From Chitinophagaceae bacterium (GTDB lineage: Bacteria > Bacteroidota > Bacteroidia > Chitinophagales > Chitinophagaceae), in NCBI GenBank assembly GCA_025362915.1, contig JANYEU010000293.1:1-30650 (forward strand): DNA of 30,650 nt, read 5' to 3'. Shown piece by piece: positions 17,345-25,640 of this stretch. The translations under genes and the position numbers were made by a program. The notes beneath the pieces were generated by a model, which had not been told where the DNA came from, made no database searches, and saw only the letters and a list, made by a program, of their open reading frames with translations. The number at the start of each line of letters is the position of its first letter. The stretch's first letter is position 1.

Positions 17345-17533
17345 AATTTTCTATTTTAAAGTTTATATTTATTTTTAATTTGAAATAATGCATTTTGCAT
17401 TAAAGCTGGGTGAAAAGCTTAAATTCTGGGGGAACTTCTTATATATCTGCTTAATATAGAGAGAAGCCATTCCCTTTTTAAAAGCTTATTTCTTTTTTTA
17501 TTTTGTTGACTCATGAGTTTTCTTTTTAAAATA
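17345..17533 (-). other. 189-base spacer between susD and the LamG gene, with a small palindrome
   Basis: The spacer is AT-rich and has no coding frame of note. It holds a 7-bp perfect hairpin, TAATGCA/TGCATTA, at 17386-17402 with a 3-nt loop, and an ACTCATGAGT palindrome near 17511-17520. No T-run follows either on the minus strand, so neither reads as a terminator. The length is long for a spacer within an operon and leaves room for a second promoter, but no exact TAnnTTTG was found. Confidence 0.35.
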
Positions 17534-19051
17534 TTAGTAACCTGGATTCTGTGTCAGTTTCCCTCCGCTTAATTGAATTTGTGTTGTTGGTATTGGTAAT
17601 AACTCATTCTTTCCGGGAACAAAGCTCTTACCTGCTGCCTGCATGACTTGTGCTGCATTTTCTTGACGCACCAAGTCCCAGAACCTGTCATGTTCCAAAG
17701 CCAATTCCACATGGCGTTCCTGCCATATATCAGTGATTGTAACAACAGCTTTTGGTAATAACCCAGCCCTTTGCCTAATTAAATTCACATCAGTAATAGC
17801 TTGCCCTAACTGATTAATTCCCGGTTGAACAGCAGCCTCTGCATTCATTAATAATACATCAGCATAGCGTAGTATTTTTATATTCTGTGGTCTGTCCTTA
17901 TCATCTGGATTAACAAATGATTCATTAGTAGAACTAGTATAAGCCTTGTAATTATAATATAAGTTCTGCACAGAATCAGAACTTGGAATACGGAATCCAT
18001 CCCAAAGCACTGTTCCTTTATGAGTTCCTGAATTATCTACAAATATGATAGTTGCAGCCTTTCTCAAATCACCTGGCTCATATGAATTGATTAGACTTAT
18101 GGAAGGATTACAAAAACCCCAGCCTAAATCGTTCCATCCTCCTAAACCTCCTACACGTGGTCCCTGGCTTACTGTATAGTTTGCTACTCCAAGATTACCA
18201 TTATTAAAAGATCCAGTTTCGATTTCAAATATAGATTCAGCATTATTATCCCCTTTTTGCCTGAAGATAGAGAAGTAATCAGGCACCAAATGATAAACAC
18301 CTGATTGAATGACAGTATTAGTGAGGTCAAATACTTTCTGCCATTGCTGTTGATACATATAAATTTTTGCCAGCATGGCTTCTGCAGCACCTTTTGTAGC
18401 ATGCCCGGTATTTTTAAGCAATAAATGATTAATAGCATACTGCAGATCAACTTCAATACTATCATATACTGCTGCAATTGGAGACCTTGTTTTAAATACA
18501 GAATCATTAAATGCTTCACTGACAGATTGTGGTACTTTTAAAACCAAGGGAACAGCTCCATACATTCTCACCAGGTTAAAATAGAGATAGCCTCTCAAAA
18601 AGCGTACTTCAGCTATTAATTCATTCCTTGTTGCAGTATCAATTGCTGCATTTGCCAATGATTGCAGCGCTATATTGGCAGCCCCAATACTATTATAATG
18701 ACCTGTCCATAAAGTTAAGGCAAACTCATTAGTTGGTGTAAGCGTAAACTCGTCAAATTGTCCTGCTGTGGAAGCCTGATCTGTAGCGTAACTTCCCTTA
18801 TCTGCATCATCCGATATTATATCGGTTGCAGTTATAAATGCAAAACCATGAACATCTCCGTTACCAAATGCATCTCCCTGTAACAAACTGTTATAAACAC
18901 CCGTTACCAATTTTTGTGCTAGCGCAGGATCTGTGACAGTTGATTCTCCTCCCTGTACAGGCACATTCAGAAAATTTTTATTACAGGATGAGATTATTAT
19001 TATCTGAATAATAATAATCGAATAAATCAAAATCTTTTTTATCTGTAGCAT
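17534..19051 (-). CDS. SusD/RagB-family outer-membrane glycan-binding lipoprotein
   Basis: A lipoprotein of 505 residues that caps the SusC transporter and binds the glycan at the cell surface. The ATG at 19051 gives MLQIKKILIYSIIIIQIIIISSC, a clean lipoprotein signal cleaved before Cys23 and followed by NKNFLNVP, the usual SusD opening. A TTG at 19084 would add 11 charged residues ahead of the signal and overlap susC, so the ATG is preferred. SusD landmarks are RFLRGYLYFNLVRMYGAVPLVLK (TPR-like helices), NIKILRYADVLLMNAEAA, WQERHVELALEHDRFWDLVRQ and the C-terminal LLPIPTTQIQLSGGKLTQNPGY. The start lies 19 bases after the susC stop, so the two form one transcript. Confidence 0.95.
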   Translation of the reverse strand: MLQIKKILIYSIIIIQIIIISSCNKNFLNVPVQGGESTVTDPALAQKLVTGVYNSLLQGDAFGNGDVHGFAFITATDIISDDADKGSYATDQASTAGQFDEFTLTPTNEFALTLWTGHYNSIGAANIALQSLANAAIDTATRNELIAEVRFLRGYLYFNLVRMYGAVPLVLKVPQSVSEAFNDSVFKTRSPIAAVYDSIEVDLQYAINHLLLKNTGHATKGAAEAMLAKIYMYQQQWQKVFDLTNTVIQSGVYHLVPDYFSIFRQKGDNNAESIFEIETGSFNNGNLGVANYTVSQGPRVGGLGGWNDLGWGFCNPSISLINSYEPGDLRKAATIIFVDNSGTHKGTVLWDGFRIPSSDSVQNLYYNYKAYTSSTNESFVNPDDKDRPQNIKILRYADVLLMNAEAAVQPGINQLGQAITDVNLIRQRAGLLPKAVVTITDIWQERHVELALEHDRFWDLVRQENAAQVMQAAGKSFVPGKNELLPIPTTQIQLSGGKLTQNPGY

Positions 19052-19070
19052 TGTAATCTGTTTTAATCGT

Positions 19071-22000
19071 TTATTCAAATCCAATATTTACCCCTAAAGC
19101 AAATGTTCTCGTAGTAGGATATGTACTTAATTCAATACCAGAATTAAGGGGACCACCTGGCAATTCAGATGTAAACCCGCTATACTTCTTATTGGTAAAT
19201 AAATTTTGGGATACAGCATATATTCTAGCAGTGGATAATTTGATTCTTTTAACAAGTTTCTCAGGAAGATTATACCCGATTGTTAGGTTATTTAGCCGAA
19301 TGAATGAACCCGATTCTATAAAATAGTTTGAAGCAAGTAAGTTGCCAGTATTAGGGCCCGGTTGTGTTTGGGAATGATTAGAAGGAGTCCATCTATTATA
19401 TACCAAAGCAGATTCTATATTATCCGTACCAGCAACCCTTACGGCTCTTTTGCCATTATAGACCTGATTGCCGGCATTCCCATATATATCAAAACTGAAA
19501 TCCCAATTCTTATAAGTTATTCCCCCATTTATTCCATAATACGCTACAGGTTGATAAGAACCCGCATATTGATTGTCATTATAATCAATAACCCCATCCC
19601 CATTGGCATCCAAGTATTTGAAATCACCAGGTTGTGCTGATGGTTGTATAACCCTACCGGCTTTATTGGTATAAGATGTAACATCTGCATCTGTATTAAA
19701 TACCCCGATTACTTTTAATACGTAAAAGCTTCCTATGGGATGACCAACATTGGTATAGGTCACAAAGCCCTGACTACCACCTATACTGCCACCAAGTATT
19801 GGGGTTCCTCCATTTAATGAACTCACATTGTTTTTATTGAATGTTGTATTGCCTCCAATAAAATAAGTCATATTTTTATTGATTCTGTCTTTCCATGTCA
19901 GTTGAATTTCCCATCCATTATTTTGTATGGTTGCTGCATTTGTAAGGATCTGATGGTCTTCATCATAAATAGTTCCCGGAAGAGGTAAATCAATTAAAGC
20001 ATTTGCCACCTTTTTATTATAATAATTAATCTCTCCAGTTAATTTTGATTTCAAAAACGAGAACTCAAGACCCCCGTCAAATTCTTCAGTCTCCTCCCAA
20101 GTGATATTAGGGTCCTTAAACTGTGTAATCCTGCTTCCATTTATTACGCCTGATGAACCTGCACCATAAAAAGGGTAAGCAAGATTTGTGGATACTGTAG
20201 TTGTAAAAGCATCTGTAGGTATCTGATCATTACCTACCTTGCCCCAACTTGCCCTGAATTTGAGGTAATTGAAGATATGTTGGTTATCCATGAAAGGCTC
20301 CTTGCTGATTACCCATGCGGCACCTAAAGATGGATACATTTTGTATCTGTTTTGTGAAGGTAAACGCGAACTTCCATCATCCCTTAATGTAGCTGTCAGT
20401 AAATACCTATCGTTATAATTGTAGTTTAACCTTCCCAAATAAGAATTCCTTGCCCAAGCGTCTCCTCCTCCTTCATTTTTTGAAGTAGATGCATCTCCAT
20501 CTGAAATATACCAAAGACTTGGATCGGCAGGTACATCCAATCGTGTACCGCTCATATAAGAAGATTGGAACTTTTCGGATGTAGTACCAATCATTAAACT
20601 GAAATTATGTTTATCAATCCTTTTGGTGAAGGTTAATATATTATCCCATACCCATTTAAAATTCTTGGTATCCTTAATAGTTAAACCACTGTGATTATTT
20701 AATTGATTACCCCCAGCAATGAGGAAGGTAGAGGTATCTGAATTAAACTTATAATTATAAGATCTGGCGCCTACATCATACCAATCCAATCCTACACTCG
20801 ATCTGAATGTTATCCATTTAATCGGTTTGATTTCCAGATAAGCATTACCCTGCATACGATTTGTATTCACCTTTATACTGTTATCGCTTATATCCAATAA
20901 TGGGTTTCCCACATTTTGATAAGCCGAAGTATTTCCATATTTACCTTTAACTATGGATGGTATAATTGGAGCTGCCCTATAGGCATCATTATAAACAGAA
21001 CCTATATTTCCATCTTCGTCTATATTTATGTTGTTGAAGCCGTTTTGATTAATACCATTACTATATGATGCCTGTACGCCAAATTTCGCACTGTTGCTTA
21101 TCTTAAATTCATTATTTGAACGTAGTGTAATCCTTTTAAAATTATTCTTAATAACGATACCATCATCATTTAAATAACTGGCACTAAAGAAGTTCAATAC
21201 TTTTTCATTTCCCCCAGAAATTGAAATATTATGTGTTTGTTCCCACGCGGTCCTCAAAATGGTATTATACCAGTCGGTAGATGATTGAGAGGCGGGCGGT
21301 ATCTGCCCTGTTGAAGCTTGGTAATAATTATCATATTCTGCTGCATTGGCCATCTGTACCAGATTGGCAGCCTGGCGGATACCAATATTATTGCTATAAT
21401 TTATTTTCAATGTTCCAGCCACCCCCTTCTTTGTAGTAATTATCACCACACCATTTGCACCCCTCGATCCATAGATGGCTGTTGCAGATGCATCTTTCAG
21501 AATGGTCATATCCACAATATCACTTGTATTAATATTGGTTATATCATCTGTCAATATACCATCCACCACGTACAAAGCATGTGTTCCGCCTAATAATGTT
21601 CCTGTACCCCTTACCCTTATTTCAGGCGTGGATCCTGGGGCACTGCTACTGATAATCTGAACACCCGCCGCTTTGCCCTGTACAGCTTCTAATGGGGTCA
21701 TAACCACTTGTTTGCTTAGTTCTGCCCCGCTTATAGTAGAAGTGGAACCTGTTATGTCCTTCTTTCTTTGTGTGCCATAACCCACTACCACCACCTGATC
21801 CAATACCTGTTCAGAGCCTTTTAGGATAACAGTCAATTCTTTTCTTCCTTCTATGGCAATCTCAGTAGGCATATAGCCGGCACTGCTAATTTGTAGTGTG
21901 TCATTTTCTCCTGCAAGTATTGAAAAATTACCTTTGGCATCAGCTATTACCGCCTTATTTACCCCCTTTATATTTATGGTGGCATAAGAAACTGGCTCTC

Positions 22001-22412
22001 CTTTGGAATCTGTAACAATCCCTATCACCCTGCTATTACCTACATTTACTTTAGAAGATAGTACTATCAGGTTTCTATTGTACAGTTTATAGGTAATACT
22101 GGTGCCTTCAAAAATCCTGTTTAAAACATCCATTACAGGGGCATTATGAACATCTATATTTATCGTGTGGTTATCTAATGCAATTGCATCATCATTATAT
22201 AGAAAGCGGCAATCTGTTTTGCTTTCAATTTCTGACAATACCTTTTTCAACTCTACATTGGTCAGCTTAAGTGTTATTGTAGTATGGGAAAAGCCTTTGG
22301 CAGATGCCTGAACCATGGAAAGCAACAAGATAATGACGATTAATTTGGTGTAAATCAATGTTTTGAAAACGATTTGAATCGTCCGGTCGTTAGAAATTTT
22401 ATTTTTTTTCAT
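19071..22412 (-). CDS. SusC/RagA-family TonB-dependent transporter with N-terminal STN signalling domain
   Basis: A 1113-residue outer-membrane importer of oligosaccharides. In order: a signal segment (about residues 17-39); an STN secretin/TonB N-terminal domain (about 43-119, ITLKLTNVELKKVLSEIES...CRFLYNDDAI); a carboxypeptidase-regulatory-like domain (about 128-200, IGIVTDSKGEPVSYATINIKG); the SusC motif VVVVGYGTQRKKDITGS at about 207-223; a plug domain (to about 340, with SIYGSRGANGVVIITTKKG-type sequence); and a beta-barrel to the C-terminal TFALGVNIGFE. An STN domain in a SusC protein couples substrate binding to FecR and an ECF sigma factor, both encoded just upstream, so induction by trans-envelope signalling is expected. 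The gene begins 137 bases after the fecR stop. An ECF promoter probably lies in that gap, but no consensus for this sigma factor is known to me. Confidence 0.96.
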   Translation of the reverse strand: MKKNKISNDRTIQIVFKTLIYTKLIVIILLLSMVQASAKGFSHTTITLKLTNVELKKVLSEIESKTDCRFLYNDDAIALDNHTINIDVHNAPVMDVLNRIFEGTSITYKLYNRNLIVLSSKVNVGNSRVIGIVTDSKGEPVSYATINIKGVNKAVIADAKGNFSILAGENDTLQISSAGYMPTEIAIEGRKELTVILKGSEQVLDQVVVVGYGTQRKKDITGSTSTISGAELSKQVVMTPLEAVQGKAAGVQIISSSAPGSTPEIRVRGTGTLLGGTHALYVVDGILTDDITNINTSDIVDMTILKDASATAIYGSRGANGVVIITTKKGVAGTLKINYSNNIGIRQAANLVQMANAAEYDNYYQASTGQIPPASQSSTDWYNTILRTAWEQTHNISISGGNEKVLNFFSASYLNDDGIVIKNNFKRITLRSNNEFKISNSAKFGVQASYSNGINQNGFNNINIDEDGNIGSVYNDAYRAAPIIPSIVKGKYGNTSAYQNVGNPLLDISDNSIKVNTNRMQGNAYLEIKPIKWITFRSSVGLDWYDVGARSYNYKFNSDTSTFLIAGGNQLNNHSGLTIKDTKNFKWVWDNILTFTKRIDKHNFSLMIGTTSEKFQSSYMSGTRLDVPADPSLWYISDGDASTSKNEGGGDAWARNSYLGRLNYNYNDRYLLTATLRDDGSSRLPSQNRYKMYPSLGAAWVISKEPFMDNQHIFNYLKFRASWGKVGNDQIPTDAFTTTVSTNLAYPFYGAGSSGVINGSRITQFKDPNITWEETEEFDGGLEFSFLKSKLTGEINYYNKKVANALIDLPLPGTIYDEDHQILTNAATIQNNGWEIQLTWKDRINKNMTYFIGGNTTFNKNNVSSLNGGTPILGGSIGGSQGFVTYTNVGHPIGSFYVLKVIGVFNTDADVTSYTNKAGRVIQPSAQPGDFKYLDANGDGVIDYNDNQYAGSYQPVAYYGINGGITYKNWDFSFDIYGNAGNQVYNGKRAVRVAGTDNIESALVYNRWTPSNHSQTQPGPNTGNLLASNYFIESGSFIRLNNLTIGYNLPEKLVKRIKLSTARIYAVSQNLFTNKKYSGFTSELPGGPLNSGIELSTYPTTRTFALGVNIGFE

Positions 22413-22549
22413 ATATCTGTTATCTAGGTTAATTAAATAAGAAACAGTTGATTTAACCGATAGGTTTAAGTGAACCCTTTTTCGTTACAAGCATGGTGAT
22501 GAAAGGTTCTTTTTTCTTCTATTGTTTTATTTTACTATGTTTCCATCTA

Positions 22550-23701
22550 TTATGTTTGTTTTTTAGTAGTTATTATAATGCTATTATTCATATTCGTAAC
22601 GTATGTAAATGGTGTTGTCAGTTGCAATGCCGACAATGCCTGATTAATAGTCTCTCCATTAAAAGCACCCGTGAAATGGATATGTTTTAATTTGTCATCT
22701 ACAATAACAATCCTTATGCCATACCATCTTTCCATTTTCAAGGCAATCTCTTCAAAGGTTTCCCCCTGAAAAACAAGCTTGTCATTAACCCAAGATGTTT
22801 CTACCACAGAATTGTCTTTTGTTAAATAATTTACATGCCCAATAGCTACCAATGGTTCTATCTCGGCAGAATCTGTTCTTTTATTTTTGTTATTGTTAGA
22901 AACCGTTTTTGCATTAGCAGTGGCGTCGTCAATCAGCGTAAGTTTTTCGGCTGGCTTGAGGTATATTTTTTCTTTTGGGCGATTCTTCAAACTTATTTCA
23001 ATGCTTCCATTTATCAAGCTTGTAACCGATTTCTTTTCATTAGAATAGCACCTTACGTTGAAGACAGTTCCCAAATCGGTGATGTCCATTTTGTCTGTAT
23101 GGATGATGAAAGGCTTTTCTGCATTGTGCCTAACTTCAAAAAAGGCCTCTCCCGAAAGATATACTTCCCTTGTTTTAAGGTCGTATTTGTTATCATAAGT
23201 CAACTTGCTGCCTGCATTTACCCAGACCTTTGTTCCGTCAGGAAAGATGAAAGTGGTCTTGTTGCCATCCTTGGTAATTATATTGTACGATTTAACTTCG
23301 CCTAACGACTGTTTTGTATTGAAATAAAAAAAGAAACTACCTGCTATGAGGCAAGCCCCCAGCACCGACAAGGCGCTGAACATAACTTTTTTGTAACTGA
23401 TGCCATACCAGCTTCTGTCTTTTATAAGCGTATTGTCTTCCAACACAAATGAACTTTCGTCATCAGTATTAAACCCACTCATATTAATTCCCTTTTCTTC
23501 CATTTTATGAAGCAACATCTTGTATTGATGTTCACTGTACTGCTTATTTTCATTTGGTTGAAAGTTCCAAATTTCTTCTATGATTTCTAGTTTATAGGTG
23601 GTGGCGCTATCTTGCAATAGTAGTAATTGCAATTCATTGAGTTCTGCTTCTGTAGCCTCGCTAGATAATTTTAATGATATCAATGTCCATATTCTTTCCA
23701 T
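22550..23701 (-). CDS. FecR-family anti-sigma factor
   Basis: A 383-residue single-pass inner-membrane regulator. The cytosolic N-terminal part (about 1-100) should bind the sigma factor. One transmembrane helix lies at about 105-127 (VMFSALSVLGACLIAGSFFFYF). The periplasmic FecR domain (about 140-240) contains TTFIFPDGTKVWVNAGSKLTY and REVYLSGEAFFEVRHN. The C-terminal DUF4974-type domain (about 310-378) contains FEEIALKMERWYGIRIVI and GAFNGETINQALSAL. This is the full architecture for Bacteroidota FecR proteins. It lies 69 bases downstream of the sigma gene and 137 bases upstream of the STN-bearing SusC, the standard order for a cell-surface signalling cassette. The coding region ends with adjacent TAA and TAG stops. 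Confidence 0.94.
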   Translation of the reverse strand: MERIWTLISLKLSSEATEAELNELQLLLLQDSATTYKLEIIEEIWNFQPNENKQYSEHQYKMLLHKMEEKGINMSGFNTDDESSFVLEDNTLIKDRSWYGISYKKVMFSALSVLGACLIAGSFFFYFNTKQSLGEVKSYNIITKDGNKTTFIFPDGTKVWVNAGSKLTYDNKYDLKTREVYLSGEAFFEVRHNAEKPFIIHTDKMDITDLGTVFNVRCYSNEKKSVTSLINGSIEISLKNRPKEKIYLKPAEKLTLIDDATANAKTVSNNNKNKRTDSAEIEPLVAIGHVNYLTKDNSVVETSWVNDKLVFQGETFEEIALKMERWYGIRIVIVDDKLKHIHFTGAFNGETINQALSALQLTTPFTYVTNMNNSIIITTKKQT

Positions 23702-23770
23702 GGCGCAAATGCAATTATAGTGGTATGGACACTTTAATGAAAGGAATCTACTAAAAGAAATCTTCTTTTT

Positions 23771-24349
23771 TTATAAATTATTTTTGTATCTCTTTTCCAG
23801 ATTGAAGTTGATAGTGGCTGCAATTCTTTTTATGGCAATTGCCATCTGGGAATCTATTGTTTTGATGGAGATATTGAGCAGGTGTGCTATTTCATTATAC
23901 TTTAATCCATCTTCTTTTGCCAGTTTAAAAATCAGTTTGCACTTTGCGGGCAACATGGAAATGGCACTGTTAATTTTATTGATTAGCTCGGTACTGATCA
24001 ATATTTGCTCGGGTGTATAGGTTGCGGAAGACAAATCGATATTCATATCATCAATCGAAATGACATTTTTTCTGAAATGTCTTTTTAAGTAATTCAGTGC
24101 GGTATTTTTTGTACTCACATACAGGTAAAGTTTAAAATTTACGATATCTTTCAATCTTTCCCTTCGTTCCCATACCTTGATAAATACATCCGAAACTATT
24201 TCTTCAGACAACTCCTTGTTTTTGATGATTGATTGTGCAAACGGGAGCAGCTTTGGCAAGAATGCTACATATAATTGTGAAAAGGCACTGGCATCATTGT
24301 CAGAAATTACCTTTTGATGAAGGTGTAATATTTCTTTTTCGGCGAGCAT
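23771..24349 (-). CDS. ECF RNA polymerase sigma factor (sigma-70 family, FecI-like)
   Basis: A 192-residue extracytoplasmic-function sigma factor. Region 2 (about 24-92) includes FAQSIIKNKELSEEIVSDVFIKVWERR, the helix that contacts core polymerase and the -10 element. Region 4 (about 130-185) includes MLPAKCKLIFKLAKEDGLKYNEIAHLLNISIKTIDSQM with its helix-turn-helix. Regions 3 and 1.1 are absent, as expected for an ECF factor. It is the first gene of the PUL on this strand and probably drives transcription of susC and the genes after it when FecR releases or activates it. Upstream is a good -7 match, so the regulator itself is likely transcribed by the housekeeping sigma. Confidence 0.95.
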   Translation of the reverse strand: MLAEKEILHLHQKVISDNDASAFSQLYVAFLPKLLPFAQSIIKNKELSEEIVSDVFIKVWERRERLKDIVNFKLYLYVSTKNTALNYLKRHFRKNVISIDDMNIDLSSATYTPEQILISTELINKINSAISMLPAKCKLIFKLAKEDGLKYNEIAHLLNISIKTIDSQMAIAIKRIAATINFNLEKRYKNNL

Positions 24350-24369
24350 TGTAGTATGATATTGATGTA

Positions 24370-24377
24370 CAAATATA
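24370..24377 (-). promoter_or_regulatory. Probable -7 element of the sigma/fecR promoter
   Basis: On the minus strand TATATTTG matches TAnnTTTG, 20 bases before the ATG at 24349. No clear -33 TTTG is at the expected spacing, so support rests on the -7 match and position. It implies a short leader. Confidence 0.45.
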
Positions 24378-24478
24378 CTTTTTATAGTGAAATTGTTTAT
24401 TAATTTTTTATCCTCATGGCAACTAAATGGTTATTAAGGGGGCTCGTTATTTCATCAATAAAATGTTTTGTGTAAATT

Positions 24479-25048
24479 TTATGTTGTAGTAGTATCACCC
24501 GTTTCTGCCGCAGGTTCAGCAACTGTTTCTATAACAGGTGCTACCAACAATACACTAGCTGCCGTAGCTGCCTTTGCATCTTTTTTCGCCTTCTTTTTGG
24601 CAGCAATGATTGCTTTTTCGTCAGCAATTACTTGGGCTATTGTAGCTTTTACAGCTTCTTTCTGCTCGGCAGTCATTATGCCGGGAACAAGCGAAACATT
24701 AAAAGTATTTGTTACCCCCCTAACAATTTCCATTGGCAATATTTGGGTAATGTAACCAACCTTCGCAATTGTTCCAGTAGTAAAACCCGCAGACACTTTT
24801 ACGTATTTAATGACACCATATATATTACTAATCAGTACTTCCTTCGATTTTGTCAACGTACTCTCCGCACCCTGCACCACAGAACCGTCGCTTGCGTCAG
24901 TAACATTAATCACCGCAGGCGTATGACGCACCGTAATAGCTCCCATTTTGCAAGCTTTCATAATGCCATCATAAAAAACAGGTTGTGTCTTTTTGTAAAA
25001 CTTCACCAGTTCTTTAATGGTAGCCACATCGCTACTGGTTAGTTTCAT
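24479..25048 (-). CDS. Unassigned protein with a carboxypeptidase-regulatory-like segment and an Ala/Lys-rich tail
   Basis: I do not recognise this gene. From the ATG at 25048 it encodes 189 residues; an in-frame TTG at 25162 would add 38 residues with no signal-peptide character. The N-terminal part (MKLTSSDVATIKELVKFYKKTQPVFYDGIMKACK) is helical. The middle (INVTDASDGSVVQGAESTL...GVIKYVKVSAGFTTGTIAKVGYITQILPMEIVRGVTNTFNVSLVPG) has the strand spacing of a carboxypeptidase-regulatory or Ig-like fold. After that comes a charged helix rich in Ala and Lys (about 125-165) and an acidic Thr/Glu tail. No membrane segment or catalytic motif is visible. It is on the PUL strand just upstream of the sigma gene but separated by 129 bases with a promoter, so it is probably not part of the PUL. 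Confidence 0.55.
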   Translation of the reverse strand: MKLTSSDVATIKELVKFYKKTQPVFYDGIMKACKMGAITVRHTPAVINVTDASDGSVVQGAESTLTKSKEVLISNIYGVIKYVKVSAGFTTGTIAKVGYITQILPMEIVRGVTNTFNVSLVPGIMTAEQKEAVKATIAQVIADEKAIIAAKKKAKKDAKAATAASVLLVAPVIETVAEPAAETGDTTTT

Positions 25049-25194
25049 AGCGGTATTAAATGTCTTTGTCAATACAGGGCTATTGTTATTTACCAAAGAG
25101 CTTGATCCCTTTGTGATACTGTACGTGAAAATGAAAAAGGGCAAAAGACTTCGGTTTCTCAACCTCCTGCTATTATCCTTTTACTTATAACGCA

Positions 25195-25365
25195 CTATCT
25201 GCCCTTCTGCCTAATTTGTTCATAAAACTGTTTGCTACCCTCTGCCAGATAAGCTTTGATTTGCTCGAAGCTCATACCTGACATCTCCAAAAATATTTTT
25301 TCTTTTATTTCCCTAAAGGTACTTACTGTGTCAAACTCCTTTTCTTTTGTTTTATTAATCTTCAT
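25195..25365 (-). CDS. Small protein, 56 residues, possibly antitoxin-like
   Basis: The ATG at 25365 gives a charged helical protein opening MKINKTKEKEFDTVSTFREI; a longer frame to 25479 exists, but its extra 38 residues look non-coding. The pattern 'EFDTV...REIKEKI..EM.GMSFEQIKAYL' resembles short Bacteroidota and cyanobacterial proteins that often sit before a small toxin gene. That likeness is from memory of the pattern and is uncertain. No toxin-sized gene of a known type follows; the next gene on the strand is the unassigned protein ending at 24479. It is divergent from smc. Confidence 0.45.
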   Translation of the reverse strand: MKINKTKEKEFDTVSTFREIKEKIFLEMSGMSFEQIKAYLAEGSKQFYEQIRQKGR

Positions 25366-25565
25366 TTTGTAATACTTCTTTTGGTGAACGAATTTCCAAT
25401 GCAATATAATTACTCCGGATATTAATGGAGTTGTAGAGCCTCTGATTCTATATACATTTACAATGTGCTTAAGTTCCAACTTACCAGAAAGGGTAAAGCA
25501 ATAGCTTCTTGAAAAACAAGCTTGTATCTATCCTGAAATGATTGCTGGGTAAGTTTTTTAAATAG

Positions 25566-25584
25566 TTCTCCACATTGTGGATAA
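25566..25584. promoter_or_regulatory. Inverted pair of DnaA-box-like sequences upstream of smc
   Basis: TGTGGATAA at 25576-25584 is the exact reverse complement of the DnaA box TTATCCACA. TTCTCCACA at 25566-25574 matches the same box at 8 of 9 positions in the opposite orientation. The two are one base apart and form a near-palindrome centred on 25575, 57 bases before the smc start. Binding by DnaA is inference only. Confidence 0.4.
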
Positions 25585-25640
25585 GCCTCTTTTTAGTGTG
25601 TAGTTATTAGTTTATGTTCGCAGACACGAAAAGAATTGGT

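Noticed and set aside
19052..19084. TTG start for susD overlapping the susC end
   Set aside because: It would put charged residues ahead of the lipoprotein signal; the ATG at 19051 gives a clean signal peptide.
22472..22509. GAACCC...AAAGGTTC inverted repeat between fecR and susC as a terminator of fecR
   Set aside because: The pairing is imperfect and the T-run follows on the plus strand, the wrong direction for fecR.
22835..23305. 156-codon plus-strand frame inside fecR
   Set aside because: Shadow of the intact FecR gene; no domain recognised.
25614..25640. Upstream ATG for smc adding nine residues
   Set aside because: SMC proteins normally begin MRLKSLEIKGFKSFADKT, which matches the ATG at 25641; the upstream ATG overlaps a -7-like TATGTTCG.
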